64,000 nt of DNA from Roseicyclus persicicus (GTDB lineage: Bacteria; Pseudomonadota; Alphaproteobacteria; Rhodobacterales; Rhodobacteraceae), in assembly GCF_012395815.1 (NCBI RefSeq), contig NZ_JAAZQQ010000001.1, positions 310,001 through 374,000 on the forward strand, read 5' to 3'. This document shows positions 37,488 through 46,154 of the stretch, one piece after another. Each line of letters starts with the position of its first letter. Position 1 is the first letter of the stretch. The position numbers were made by a program, and so were the translations under genes. The notes beneath the pieces were generated by a model. The model had not been told where the DNA came from. It did not search any database and was given only the letters and a program-made list of their open reading frames with translations.

Positions 37488-38990
37488 TCACTTCTTCTTT
37501 CCTAACCCAGACAGGCCCGGCGGCAGCGCGCCACCGCCGAGGCCCGGCAGGCCGTCCATGCCCATGCGGCGGGCGGCGTCCTCCATCGCGGCGGGGTCCA
37601 TCTTTGACGGGTCCATGTCCTTGAGCGCGGAGGGCGCGCCCTTGCCCATCAACGCGCCGAGGCCGCCGCGCAGCAGGCCCTTCTTGCCCATCTTGCCGAG
37701 CTTCTTCATCGCGTCGGCCATCTGGCGCTGCATCTTGAGGAGCTTGTTGAGGTCGCTCACGTCCTGCCCGGCGCCGGCGGCGATCCGCTTCTTGCGGCTC
37801 GCCTGCAGGAGGTCGGGGTTGGCGCGTTCCTTCTTGGTCATCGAGTTGATCAGCGCGATCTGGCGCTTGATCACCGTGTCGTCGAAGCCCGCGTCCTCCA
37901 TCTGCTTCTGCATCTTGGCCATGCCGGGCATCATCGCCATCATGCCCTGCATGCCGCCCATCTTGAGCATCTGCTCCAGCTGGGCCTTGAGGTCGTTCAT
38001 GTTGAACTGACCCTTCTGGAAGCGCTTCATCATGCGTTCGGCCTGCTCGGCCTCCAGCACTTCCTGCGCCTTTTCCACCAGGGCCACGATGTCGCCCATG
38101 CCGAGGATGCGGCCGGCGATGCGCGACGGCTCGAAGGTCTCGAGCGCGTCCATCTTCTCGCCGAGGCCGACGAAGCGGATCGGCTTGCCGGTGATCGCCC
38201 GCATCGACAAGGCCGCGCCGCCGCGGCCGTCGCCGTCCATCCGGGTCAGGACCACGCCCGAGATGCCGATGCGCGCGTCGAAGTTTTCCGCCGTGTGCAC
38301 GGCGTCCTGGCCGGTCAGGCCGTCGACGACCAGCAGCGTCTCGCGCGGGGTGACGACATCGCGCACGGCCTCGACCTGCGCCATCAGCTCCTCGTCGATG
38401 GACAGCCGGCCGGCGGTGTCGAGCAGGTAGACGTCGTAGCCGCCGAGGCTGGCCTGCGTCTTGGCGCGGCGGGCGATGGCGACGGGGTCCTCGCCCTTGA
38501 CGATGGGCAGCGTGTCGACGCCTATCTGGGTGCCGAGGATGGCCAGCTGCTCCATCGCCGCCGGGCGGTTCACGTCGAGCGACGCCATCAGCACCTTCTT
38601 GCCCTCGCGCTCCTTCAGGCGCTTGGCGATCTTGGCGGTGGTGGTGGTCTTGCCGCCGCCCTGCAGGCCGACCATCAGGACGGGGGCGGGCGGGTTGTCG
38701 ATCTTGAGGCGGCCGGGGTCCTCGTCGCCGGTCAGGACGGCGATCAGCTCGTCGTGGACGATCTTGATGACCTGCTGGCCGGGCGTGACCGACTTGGTGA
38801 CGGCCGCGCCCGTCGCCTTCTTCTCCACCGCCTTGATGAACTGGCGCGCGACCGGCAGCGAGACGTCGGCTTCGAGGAGCGCCACGCGCACCTCGCGCAT
38901 CGCGGTGCGCACGTCGTCCTCGGACAGCGCGCCCTGCTTCGTCAGCCGGTCGAAGACGCCGCCAAGGCGTTCGGAGAGGTTCTCAAACAT
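37488..38990 (-). CDS. ffh: Signal recognition particle protein Ffh
   Basis: This 500-residue GTPase binds signal sequences of nascent membrane proteins together with SRP RNA. The N domain is followed by the G domain, with P-loop GLQGGGKT (108-115), DVNRPAA, DTAGRLSID and TRMDGDGRGG. The methionine-rich M domain runs from about residue 330, with the MLKMGGMQGMMAMMPG finger loop. The C-terminus is Gly-rich. It heads the leftward ffh-GNAT-chorismate mutase-rpsP-rimM series. Confidence 0.97.
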   Translation of the reverse strand: MFENLSERLGGVFDRLTKQGALSEDDVRTAMREVRVALLEADVSLPVARQFIKAVEKKATGAAVTKSVTPGQQVIKIVHDELIAVLTGDEDPGRLKIDNPPAPVLMVGLQGGGKTTTTAKIAKRLKEREGKKVLMASLDVNRPAAMEQLAILGTQIGVDTLPIVKGEDPVAIARRAKTQASLGGYDVYLLDTAGRLSIDEELMAQVEAVRDVVTPRETLLVVDGLTGQDAVHTAENFDARIGISGVVLTRMDGDGRGGAALSMRAITGKPIRFVGLGEKMDALETFEPSRIAGRILGMGDIVALVEKAQEVLEAEQAERMMKRFQKGQFNMNDLKAQLEQMLKMGGMQGMMAMMPGMAKMQKQMEDAGFDDTVIKRQIALINSMTKKERANPDLLQASRKKRIAAGAGQDVSDLNKLLKMQRQMADAMKKLGKMGKKGLLRGGLGALMGKGAPSALKDMDPSKMDPAAMEDAARRMGMDGLPGLGGGALPPGLSGLGKKK

Positions 38991-39312
38991 GGGCCATGGC
39001 CCCTTTCATCGGTCTCGGATGCCCCGCAAGGTAAGGGGCAGCGCGGAATGCACCAACACCCCCGTGGGCGAAACTCGCTGACGGGGGGCGATCCTGACGG
39101 GATCAGGACCGGAGTGCTGGCGCAATCCGGATGTTGAAGGCTGGGTAGTCCCATCGGCATGTGAAGTCAAGATGCGTAGACGGCAACCGCATAGAGGGCG
39201 CGCATTGGTGGTCGGGTCGTTGTTGAAGGCTTGATGCGCCTCGATCACCCCTCTGCTGGAACCGATCATCCTCGATCGCGCTGTCGAGTTGGCGCTTTGC
39301 CAACAAACACGA
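38991..39312. other. Gene-poor, lower-GC stretch next to ffh
   Basis: About 320 bases after the ffh start side show no convincing gene on either strand. From about 39110 the base composition drops, with AT-rich trinucleotides and many in-frame stops on both strands. Open frames here (for example minus 39006-39401) look random and have no recognised motif. It may be a decayed remnant of a mobile element that brought the XRE gene, but no transposase motif or terminal repeat was found. Confidence 0.4.
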
Positions 39313-39341
39313 TTGACGTAGGGGCGATAATCGTCATTATG
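39313..39341 (+). promoter_or_regulatory. Promoter and likely operator of the XRE gene
   Basis: TTGACG (39313-39318) and ATTATG (39336-39341) are 17 bases apart. An inverted repeat ATAAT-CGTC-ATTAT (39327-39340) overlaps the -10, the usual position for autorepression by a phage-type regulator. Confidence 0.6.
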
Positions 39342-39378
39342 CCGATCATCGCCTTGTAGTGAAGAGGACAAGACCGAA

Positions 39379-39657
39379 ATGAGCGCAAGAGATTCACTCA
39401 ATAATTTCGAGGTTGGTGCACGCCTGCGAGTTCTGCGCGAAATGCTTCAACTTGGCAAAATGGAGATGGCTGACGAGCATGGAATTGATCGAACAAACTA
39501 TGGCCGCATGGAGGCCGGCACACGCAGATTACCTATCGAAATCGGTTACCGTTTGGCCGAGCGGTGCCACGTCACGTTGGACTGGCTCTACCGCGGGAGA
39601 TGGGATCATCTCACGCTGGAGATGGCAGAGCGACTTCGGAAGGTAGGAAACGGCTAG
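39379..39657 (+). CDS. XRE-family helix-turn-helix regulator
   Basis: This 92-residue protein is almost entirely one Cro/C1-type domain: VGARLRVLREMLQLGKMEMA, DEHGIDRTNYGRMEAGTRRL and IGYRLAERCHVTLDWLYRGR. Proteins of this form occur in Rhodobacterales prophages and islands. Base composition is well below that of its neighbours, which suggests transfer. AGAGGA precedes the ATG. Its stop overlaps by 4 bases the end of the convergent gene. No other phage gene lies nearby, so it may be an orphan. Confidence 0.82.
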   Translation: MSARDSLNNFEVGARLRVLREMLQLGKMEMADEHGIDRTNYGRMEAGTRRLPIEIGYRLAERCHVTLDWLYRGRWDHLTLEMAERLRKVGNG

Positions 39658-40196
39658 TCGTTGCGTACTGGCAATGCGTCACGGCAATTGATGGCAAGCG
39701 CGGTCACGTCACCTGCCAGCCGGTCGTAGCCCTGCGCGTGGAGCGCGAAGCGGCGGCTCAGGTCCATCGCGTCCCAGCCGTCCTGCGTGAGCGGCGGCAG
39801 GTCGCCCGCCAGCGTGCCGATCCGGCCATAGAGCGTGATGAGCATGGGCCCGGCATAGTCGAGCCCGGCGAAGGACATGCCCTCGACGTCCCGCGCGTAG
39901 ACGCCGAGGAGGTCGGCAGCGGGGCCGGGCGCCGTGGTCACGATGGCCCAGATCTCGCCGCGGATGCCGTCGCCCAGCCGCATCTCGCCGCGGGCCAGGT
40001 GGACGGTCGAGTCCCCCTCGCCCTGCAACCGGTCGCCGAGCAGGGTGAAGGCCCCGTCGCCCGACATGCGCGCGCCGGGCCGGATCTCGCCCACGCCCTG
40101 CGTCACCGCGATGGCATAGTCGAAACGGCAGGTCTGCGCCGGGGCCACGCCCGGCAGCAGACCCGCCAGCAGGATCGGAAACGCGCGTGCCCACAT
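39654..40196 (-). CDS. Secreted protein of unknown function
   Basis: This 180-residue protein has a signal peptide (MWARAFPILLAGLLPGVAPA, cleaved before QTC). The mature chain reads as a beta-rich domain with repeating Gly-Asp turns (GDGAFTLLGDRLQGEGDST, LARGEMRLGDGIRGEIW) and two cysteines far apart (in QTCRF and INCRD) that may bridge. No family is recognised. Confidence 0.72.
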   Translation of the reverse strand: MWARAFPILLAGLLPGVAPAQTCRFDYAIAVTQGVGEIRPGARMSGDGAFTLLGDRLQGEGDSTVHLARGEMRLGDGIRGEIWAIVTTAPGPAADLLGVYARDVEGMSFAGLDYAGPMLITLYGRIGTLAGDLPPLTQDGWDAMDLSRRFALHAQGYDRLAGDVTALAINCRDALPVRND

Positions 40197-40242
40197 GGCG
40201 TCAGCATACCAGCCGGGGCGGGGCAGGGAAGGGGGCCGCCCG

Positions 40243-40833
40243 TCAGGCGGCGACCGCCAGCGCCTCGACCTGCGCGGCGGCCGAGGCCAGCGTCGCCTCG
40301 GGGTCCAGCATCAGCCGGTCGGCCGTCACGATGTCCACCTCGGTGATGCCGATGAAGCCCAGCACGTGGCGCAGGAAGCCGGTGGCGAAGTCCAGCTCGG
40401 ACCCCGCCGCCGTGCCGCCCGAGGCGACCACAAGGATCGCGCGCTTGCCGGTCAGCAGGCCCACCGGCCCGGTCGCGGAATAGCGGAAGGTCACGCCGGC
40501 GCGGGCCACCAGGTCCACCCACGCCTTCAGCGCGGCGGGCACGCCGAAATTGTAGATCGGCACGCCGATGACCACGGTGTCGGCGGCCTGCAGCTCGGCC
40601 ACCAGCGTGTCGGACAGCGCCAGCGCCGCGCGCTGTTCGGGCGTGCGGGGGTCGGCGGGGGTGAAGTTCGCGGTGACCCAGGCCTCGTCGATCAGCGGCA
40701 GGCCGTCGGCGAGGTCGCGGGTGACGACACTGGTGTCGGGGCCGAAGCGGGCGACGATGCGGTCGGTCAGGTCGCGCGAGACCGACCCGCTGCGGCGGGC
40801 CGAGGCGTCGATGCGGAGAAGCGTGCGGGGCAT
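40243..40833 (-). CDS. azoR: FMN-dependent NADH-azoreductase
   Basis: This is a 196-residue flavodoxin-fold quinone and azo reductase. The FMN phosphate loop is RIDASARRSGSVSRDL near the N-terminus. VIGVPIYNFGVPAALKAWVD and the VVASGGTAAGS loop complete the flavin site, and HVLGFIGITEVDIV is typical of AzoR. AAAGGA precedes the ATG. It is divergent from a LysR-type regulator that probably controls it. Confidence 0.92.
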   Translation of the reverse strand: MPRTLLRIDASARRSGSVSRDLTDRIVARFGPDTSVVTRDLADGLPLIDEAWVTANFTPADPRTPEQRAALALSDTLVAELQAADTVVIGVPIYNFGVPAALKAWVDLVARAGVTFRYSATGPVGLLTGKRAILVVASGGTAAGSELDFATGFLRHVLGFIGITEVDIVTADRLMLDPEATLASAAAQVEALAVAA

Positions 40834-40944
40834 GGGCAGTGTCCTTTCGGGGAGAATGGGGGGTGTCTGCCCTGAGAGGTGGGTCTTGCGACAGGTCACA
40901 CAATCTGCCCATATGGCGGCAAGTCTGTGAACAGGTGCACAAAG

Positions 40945-41835
40945 ATGTCCTTTGACCATTGGGACGAGATCCGCACCGCCTACCAGGTGGCGCGGATGGG
41001 CACGGTCTCGGGCGCGGCCGAGGTGCTGGGGGTTCACCACGCGACGGTGATCCGCCACATCGACGCGCTGGAGGGGCGGCTGGGCGCCAAGCTGTTCCAG
41101 CGCCACGCGCGCGGCTACACGCCCACCGAGGCGGGGCAGGACCTGCTGACCGTCGCCGCCCAGACCGACGACCAGTTCACCCAGCTGGCCGGCCGCATCA
41201 AAGGCCGCGGCGACGAGGTGACCGGCGAGCTGATCGTGACCTCGCTCGACGCGCTGTCGCCACTGCTGGTGCCGTCGATCGGCGAGTTCATGCGCCGCCA
41301 CCCCGACCTGCGGGTGCGGCTGATCACCGACCAGCGCCTGTTCCGGCTGGAATACGGCGAGGCGCACGTCGCCATCCGCGCCGGCAAGCTGCCCGACCAG
41401 CCCGACAACGTGGTGCAGCCCTTCTTCACCCAGACCCTGCGCCTGATGGCGTCGCGCGACTATGTCGACCGCTTCGGCACGCTGGAAACCGGCAACGTCG
41501 AGGACCACCGCTTCATCGGCGCCAACGAGGACACGCCGCGCGCGCCCTATTTCGTGTGGCTGAACGCCAACGTCCCCCCAGCCTCCGTCTATTTCCGCGT
41601 CTCGTCGATGAAGGCAGCCAAGGCCGCGGTGCAGGCGGGCATCGGCATCGGGTTCATCTCGGACTGGGACCGCGACGGCACCGACGACCTGGTCGAGGTG
41701 CTGCCTCCGCTCGAGGACTGGTCGGCGAAGATCTGGCTTGTCACCCACATGGACCTGCACCGCACCGCCAAGGTGCAGACCTTCGTCCGGTTCCTGAAGG
41801 ACCAGGTGAAGGACTGGGGCGTGGCGCTGGCGTGA
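40945..41835 (+). CDS. LysR-family transcriptional regulator
   Basis: This 296-residue protein has an N-terminal winged helix (YQVARMGTVSGAAEVLGVHH then ATVIRHIDALEGRLG) and a periplasmic-binding-like effector domain starting near GELIVTSLDALSPLLVPSIG. The start MSFDHWDEIR is chosen over an earlier ATG with no family support. It faces azoR across a 111-base region that contains TCACA...TGTGA (about 40897-40928), a possible binding site. A GTGA overlap couples it to the downstream EamA transporter. Confidence 0.9.
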   Translation: MSFDHWDEIRTAYQVARMGTVSGAAEVLGVHHATVIRHIDALEGRLGAKLFQRHARGYTPTEAGQDLLTVAAQTDDQFTQLAGRIKGRGDEVTGELIVTSLDALSPLLVPSIGEFMRRHPDLRVRLITDQRLFRLEYGEAHVAIRAGKLPDQPDNVVQPFFTQTLRLMASRDYVDRFGTLETGNVEDHRFIGANEDTPRAPYFVWLNANVPPASVYFRVSSMKAAKAAVQAGIGIGFISDWDRDGTDDLVEVLPPLEDWSAKIWLVTHMDLHRTAKVQTFVRFLKDQVKDWGVALA

Positions 41836-42734
41836 CGGCCCGCGCCGACACCGGCGGCGCCGCGCGGCAGGGGCATCTGGCGATGCTGCTGTTCTCGGCC
41901 CTGATCGCGGGGTCCTTCTCGCTCGGCGGGCAGGTGGCGAACGAGATCGCGCCGGCGGCCCTGAACGCGGTCCGCTTCGCGCTGTCGGCGGCGGTGGTGG
42001 GCGCCGTCATCGTGGCGCGCGGCAGCTGGGGCGCCGTCGGCCCGGCGACGCGGGCGCCGTGGCGCTACGCCATCCTCGGCGGTCTTTTCGCGGTCTACTT
42101 CGTCACCATGTTCGAGGGGCTCAAGACCGCGCCCCCGGTCTCGGCCGCGGCGGTCTTCACGCTGACCCCGGTGATGAGCGGGATCTTCGGCTACCTCCTG
42201 TTGCGCCAGCTGATGGGTGCGCGCATCTGGCTGGCGCTGGGCCTCGGCGCGGCGGGCGCGCTCTGGGTCATCTTCCGCGCGGACCTCTCGGCGCTGGTGG
42301 CCTTCGAGATCGGGCGCGGCGAGGCGATCTTCTTCTGGGGCTGCGTGGCCCATGCCGCCTACACGCCGATGGTCCGCGTCCTGAACCGGGGCGAGCCGAT
42401 CCTCGTCTTCACCTTCTGGACGCTGCTGACCACCTCGGCGATCATCGGGCTGTGGGGCTGGTCCGACCTGCTGGCGACCGACTGGGCGGCGCTCCGGCCG
42501 CTCGTCTGGGTCACGATCCTCTACACGGCCGTGGCGGCCTCCTCGACCACGGTGTTCCTGGTCCAGTTCGCCTCGATGCGGCTGCCGTCGTCCAAGGTGA
42601 TGGCCTATACCTACCTGACACCGTCCTGGGTGCTGCTGTGGGAGCTGGCGCTGGGCCAGCCGGTGCCGCCGGTACTGGTGCTGGCCGGCGTGGGGCTGAC
42701 CATCGCGGCGCTGGCGCTGTTGCTTAAGGAGTGA
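41832..42734 (+). CDS. DMT superfamily (EamA) exporter
   Basis: This 300-residue protein has ten membrane helices in two EamA repeats, starting MLLFSALIAGSFSLGGQVAN and ending LAGVGLTIAALALLLKE. Repeat features include ALNAVRFALSAAVVG and SSKVMAYTYLTPSWVLLWE. The GTG start overlaps the LysR stop by 4 bases (GTGA), so the two are translationally coupled. Family members export metabolites and amino acids; the substrate here is unknown, but coupling to the azoR regulator hints at detoxification. Confidence 0.88.
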   Translation: MTARADTGGAARQGHLAMLLFSALIAGSFSLGGQVANEIAPAALNAVRFALSAAVVGAVIVARGSWGAVGPATRAPWRYAILGGLFAVYFVTMFEGLKTAPPVSAAAVFTLTPVMSGIFGYLLLRQLMGARIWLALGLGAAGALWVIFRADLSALVAFEIGRGEAIFFWGCVAHAAYTPMVRVLNRGEPILVFTFWTLLTTSAIIGLWGWSDLLATDWAALRPLVWVTILYTAVAASSTTVFLVQFASMRLPSSKVMAYTYLTPSWVLLWELALGQPVPPVLVLAGVGLTIAALALLLKE

Positions 42735-42737
42735 GCG

Positions 42738-42758
42738 GTGCGCCGTGAAGGCGCACCC
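42738..42758. terminator. GGTGCGCC hairpin between convergent genes
   Basis: GGTGCGCC and GGCGCACC form an 8-bp stem with loop GTGAA, three bases after the EamA stop. It is related to the inverted repeat at 12904-12922 and lies between convergent genes, so it may be a dispersed repeat that also terminates. Confidence 0.55.
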
Positions 42759-42774
42759 TGCGGGCCGCCTTTGG

Positions 42775-43110
42775 CTACGGGTCGGGGCCCACGCCCAGCT
42801 CCTGTTCGAGAAAGCGCTCGAAGGCATCGAGGTTCACCGGCTCGAACTGCCCGAAGGACTGCATCCAGACCGACGCCGCCTTGAGCGCGTCGGGCTCGAG
42901 CTTGCACCACTTCACCCGGCCGCGTTTCTCCTGCGCGATCAGCCCCGCGGCGGCGAGGATGGCGAGGTGCTTGGAAATCGCCGCCAGCGACATCTCGAAG
43001 GGCTCGGCCACGTCGGTCACGGCCATGTCGTCCTCCAGCAGCATTCGAAGGATCTCGCGCCGGGTCGGGTCGGCGAGGGCGGCGAAGACGGTGTCGAGCG
43101 GGTCGGCCAT
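42775..43110 (-). CDS. ArsR-family winged-helix regulator
   Basis: This 111-residue protein is a minimal ArsR/SmtB fold: DTVFAALADPTRREILRMLL, VTDVAEPFEMSLAAISKHLA and the wing EKRGRVKWCKLEP. It lacks the ELCVCDL metal site, so it probably senses something other than metal. The group is often paired with an SRPBCC-fold protein, which is absent here. A perfect palindrome lies 32 bases upstream. The start is chosen at MADPLDTVF; the SD is weak. Confidence 0.9.
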   Translation of the reverse strand: MADPLDTVFAALADPTRREILRMLLEDDMAVTDVAEPFEMSLAAISKHLAILAAAGLIAQEKRGRVKWCKLEPDALKAASVWMQSFGQFEPVNLDAFERFLEQELGVGPDP

Positions 43111-43141
43111 GGCGCGCAGTAGACCGCGCCGCGCGGGAAAA

Positions 43142-43157
43142 TCAACCGATCGGTTGA
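43142..43157. promoter_or_regulatory. Candidate ArsR operator
   Basis: TCAACCGATCGGTTGA is a perfect 16-bp palindrome upstream of the ArsR-type gene. The TCAACC/GGTTGA half-sites are of the kind bound by this non-metal ArsR group. Confidence 0.65.
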
Positions 43158-43281
43158 ATATGCCATGCCGGCCCCATCCCCCCGCCGACGCCGCCACCCC
43201 GCGCCCTGCGTATTTGTCGCACGCGTCATAAACCTTTTTGTTTCAGTTGGTTGCGGGATTCCTTCTGCGCTGCGGCGTGCG

Positions 43282-43310
43282 TTGACTCTTGGACGCGCCC
43301 GACATAGCGT
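43282..43310 (+). promoter_or_regulatory. F0 ATP synthase operon promoter
   Basis: TTGACT (43282-43287) and TAGCGT (43305-43310) are 17 bases apart and lie about 30 bases before atpI. Confidence 0.6.
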
Positions 43311-43341
43311 CCGCCGGACTTCCCAAGGGGGTTCCTGTGTC

Positions 43342-43677
43342 ATGGCCGGCCCGCGCGACGACGAGCGCCTGAAGGCTCTCGAGGCCCGGATCGCGGCGGC
43401 CAAGAAGGCGCAGGAGCCGAAGCCCCACATGGAGGAGCACTATTCCCAGGCGCATCTGGCCTGGCGGATGGTGATCGAACTGGTCGCCGGGCTCGGCATC
43501 GGGTTCGGCATCGGCTTCGGGCTCGACGCGGTCTTCGGAACGCGGCCCTGGCTGATGATGGTTTTCACGATCCTGGGCTTCATTGCCGGGGTCAAGACGA
43601 TGATCCGCTCGGCCGAAGAGGTCCAGCGCAAGCAGATCGAAGCGGCGGACAGCGCCGCGCGGGATGAAAAGGGGTAA
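43342..43677 (+). CDS. atpI: ATP synthase accessory protein AtpI
   Basis: This 111-residue protein has a charged N-terminus ([20 protein letters not shown]), two membrane helices ([20 protein letters not shown] and [19 protein letters not shown]) and a charged tail. It helps assemble the c-ring and heads the F0 operon, as in other alphaproteobacteria. It is followed by atpB after 4 bases if the GTG start of atpB is used. Confidence 0.92.
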   Translation: MAGPRDDERLKALEARIAAAKKAQEPKPHMEEHYSQAHLAWRMVIELVAGLGIGFGIGFGLDAVFGTRPWLMMVFTILGFIAGVKTMIRSAEEVQRKQIEAADSAARDEKG

Positions 43678-43681
43678 CGGC

Positions 43682-44533
43682 GTGGCGACCGAAAGCACCA
43701 ATACGCAAGGCAAGTCCGGCTCCGGCCGCATGGTCTTTTTCGTGCTGATCGGGATCGCCGCGGTCCTGTTCGTGCTCGGCCTGATGGACGAGTACACGCA
43801 GGACGGCCCGAACATCCACCCGATGGACCAGTTCATCGTCAGCCCGCTGTTCGGCGACGGCCCGGTGCGCTGGTACACCCCCACCAACGTGACGCTGTGG
43901 ATGGGCCTGGCCATCGCCGCCATCGCCGCGCTGATGGTCATGGGCACCCGCGGCCGCGCCGTGATCCCGTCGCGCAGCCAGTCGATGGCGGAACTGGCCT
44001 ACGGCTTCGTGCGCAAGATGGTCGAGGACGTGGCCGGCAAGGACGCGCTGCCGTTCTTCCCCTACATCTTCACGCTGTTCCTGTTCATCCTGTTCGCGAA
44101 CTTCCTCGGGCTGATCCCGATGAGCTTCACCACCACCTCGCACATCGCGGTGACCGCGATCCTGGCCGCGGGGGTGTTCCTGACGGTGACGCTGGTCGGC
44201 TTCATCAAGAACGGCGCAGGCTTCCTGAGCCTGTTCTGGGTGTCCTCGGCACCCCTGCCGCTGCGCCCGATCCTCGCCATCATCGAGGTGATCTCGTACT
44301 TCGTCCGGCCCGTCAGCCACTCCATCCGTCTTGCCGGCAACCTGATGGCTGGCCACGCGGTGCTCAAGGTGTTCGCGGGCTTCGCCGGGGCCATGGGGCT
44401 GGCCGGCATCGCGCCGATCCTCGGCGTGGTGGCGATCTACGGGCTCGAGGTGCTGGTGTCGGCCATCCAGGCCTACGTGTTCACCATCCTCACCTGCGTC
44501 TACCTCAAGGACGCGCTGCATCCGCATCACTGA
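43682..44533 (+). CDS. atpB: F0F1 ATP synthase subunit a
   Basis: This 283-residue membrane subunit forms the proton half-channels. The essential arginine is in [20 protein letters not shown]. Other conserved blocks are [12 protein letters not shown] near the N-terminus and [16 protein letters not shown]. The GTG at 43682 (VATESTNTQ) is preferred because an AAGGGG lies 7 bases before it and the N-terminus resembles MATE...; an ATG at 43664 overlapping atpI is the alternative and adds six residues. Confidence 0.94.
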   Translation: MATESTNTQGKSGSGRMVFFVLIGIAAVLFVLGLMDEYTQDGPNIHPMDQFIVSPLFGDGPVRWYTPTNVTLWMGLAIAAIAALMVMGTRGRAVIPSRSQSMAELAYGFVRKMVEDVAGKDALPFFPYIFTLFLFILFANFLGLIPMSFTTTSHIAVTAILAAGVFLTVTLVGFIKNGAGFLSLFWVSSAPLPLRPILAIIEVISYFVRPVSHSIRLAGNLMAGHAVLKVFAGFAGAMGLAGIAPILGVVAIYGLEVLVSAIQAYVFTILTCVYLKDALHPHH

Positions 44534-44604
44534 GCGAACGGCGGGCCAGCCCCGCCCGACGCCGATCCGACTTCACAAGGCTTCCAACGTAAGGAGATAG
44601 GACA

Positions 44605-44841
44605 ATGGAAGGCGATATCGCACAAATGGGTCAGTTCATCGGTGCCGGCCTGGCCGCCATCGGTTCCGGCGCGGCCGCCATCGGTGTGGGCCACGTGGCC
44701 GGCAACTTCCTGGCCGGCGCGCTGCGCAACCCCTCGGCCGCCGCGGGCCAGACCGCGACCCTCTTCATCGGCATCGCGTTCGCGGAAGCGCTGGGCATCT
44801 TCGCCTTCCTCGTCGCTCTGCTGCTGATGTTCGCCGTCTGA
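44605..44841 (+). CDS. atpE: F0F1 ATP synthase subunit c
   Basis: This 78-residue hairpin of two membrane helices forms the rotor ring. The proton-carrying carboxylate is Glu61 in [11 protein letters not shown], and the loop RNPSA is conserved. The residues around Glu61 lack the Gln/Ser pattern of sodium-dependent rings, so it is proton-driven. AAGGAG precedes the ATG. Confidence 0.97.
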   Translation: MEGDIAQMGQFIGAGLAAIGSGAAAIGVGHVAGNFLAGALRNPSAAAGQTATLFIGIAFAEALGIFAFLVALLLMFAV

Positions 44842-44928
44842 GCCAGAGTCTTCGAGAGACCATCCTTACGTCCGGGGCTCGCGCAGTGACGCGGGCTCCG
44901 GTGTAGACCCGGTTCCAGGAGGACGACC

Positions 44929-45495
44929 ATGGCCGAAGACGCCGCACACGGCGCAGCCGACGCCGCCCATGCTGCCGCCGACGCCGCGCACAGCGCGGGG
45001 CCGGGGATGCCGCAGCTCGATTTCACGACCTTCCCCAACCAGATCTTCTGGTTGCTGGTCACGCTGGTCGCGATCTACTTCATCCTGAGCCGCGTCGCGC
45101 TGCCCCGGATCGCCTCGGTCCTGGCCGAGCGTCAGGGCACGCTGACCAATGATCTCGCCGCGGCCGAGGACCTCAAGCGCAAGGCGCAGGAGGCCGAGGA
45201 GGCGTACAACAAGGCGCTGGCCGATGCCCGCGCCGAGGCCCAGAAGATCGCCGAGGAGACCCGTGCGGGCATCCAGGCGCAGCTGAACGAGGCCATCGCG
45301 CAGGCCGACGCCGAGATCTCCGCCAAGGCCGCCGAAAGCGAGGGCCGCATCGCCGAGATCCAGGCGGGTGCCATCCGTTCGGTCGAAGAGGTCGCCCGCG
45401 ACATCGCCGGTGACATCGTGTCCGCCGTCGCGCCCGGCCAGACGGTCGACGCCGACGTGCTCGCCGCCGCCGTCGCGGCCCGGGTGAAAGGGTAA
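44929..45495 (+). CDS. atpX: F0F1 ATP synthase subunit b'
   Basis: This 188-residue stator subunit has one membrane helix ([19 protein letters not shown]) and a long coiled coil. Before the helix is an Ala/His-rich tract with a near-repeat [10 protein letters not shown] that is unusually simple. b' and b form a heterodimer in photosynthetic and related alphaproteobacteria. An AGGAGG SD precedes the ATG. Confidence 0.93.
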   Translation: MAEDAAHGAADAAHAAADAAHSAGPGMPQLDFTTFPNQIFWLLVTLVAIYFILSRVALPRIASVLAERQGTLTNDLAAAEDLKRKAQEAEEAYNKALADARAEAQKIAEETRAGIQAQLNEAIAQADAEISAKAAESEGRIAEIQAGAIRSVEEVARDIAGDIVSAVAPGQTVDADVLAAAVAARVKG

Positions 45496-45499
45496 GACC

Positions 45500-46075
45500 A
45501 TGCGCAAGCTGATGATCCCCGCCCTGCTCCTCGCCGCCGGCCCCGCGCTGGCCGCCGAGCCCGGCTATACCCCCGGCTACGACTTCACGTCGCTGTTCAA
45601 CACCGACTTCGTGGTGCTGATCGGCTTCCTCGTGTTCCTGTCGGTGCTGTTCTACTTCAACGTTCCGGCGATGCTGGGCGGGCTGCTCGACAAGCGCGCC
45701 GAGGGCATCAAGGCCGAGCTCGACGAGGCCCGCGCGCTCCGCGAGGAGGCGCAGACGCTGCTCGCCTCCTACGAGCGCAAGAGCCGTGAGGTGGCCGACC
45801 AGGCCGACCGCATCGTCGCCCAGGCCAAGGCCGATGCCGAGGCCGCCGCCGTCGAGGCACGCGCCGCGCTGGAGAAATCCATCGCCCGCCGCCTGCAGGC
45901 CGCCGAGGACCAGATCGCCAGCGCCGAGCAGAAGGCCGTGCGGTCGGTGCGCGACCGCGCCGTCGAGGTGGCCATCGCCGCCGCCGCCGAAGCCATCGCC
46001 AAGAAGATGGCCGCCGCCGACGCCAACCGGCTAATCGACGACGCCATCGGCGAGGTCGAGCGCCGGCTGCACTGA
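45500..46075 (+). CDS. atpF: F0F1 ATP synthase subunit b
   Basis: This 191-residue stator subunit has a signal-like N-terminus ([20 protein letters not shown]), a membrane helix [20 protein letters not shown] and a coiled coil ([20 protein letters not shown]). It starts 4 bases after atpX and ends the F0 operon. The F1 genes are not in this window, consistent with split F0 and F1 operons. Confidence 0.94.
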   Translation: MRKLMIPALLLAAGPALAAEPGYTPGYDFTSLFNTDFVVLIGFLVFLSVLFYFNVPAMLGGLLDKRAEGIKAELDEARALREEAQTLLASYERKSREVADQADRIVAQAKADAEAAAVEARAALEKSIARRLQAAEDQIASAEQKAVRSVRDRAVEVAIAAAAEAIAKKMAAADANRLIDDAIGEVERRLH

Positions 46076-46097
46076 GCCGCCGCGCCAACGTGACATG

Positions 46098-46128
46098 AAA
46101 AACCCCGGATCGCCGATCCGGGGTTTTT
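46098..46128. terminator. Bidirectional terminator after the F0 operon
   Basis: AAAAACCCCGGATC and GATCCGGGGTTTTT form a 14-bp perfect stem with loop GCC, so both strands end in a T-run. It lies between convergent atpF and the next minus-strand gene. Confidence 0.95.
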
Positions 46129-46154
46129 CTTTGTCCGGGTCCGGGGCCGCGCGG

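Noticed and set aside
39006-39401. Minus-strand frame of 131 codons beside ffh as a broken transposase
   Set aside because: No DDE or HTH motif, terminal inverted repeats or target duplication could be found.
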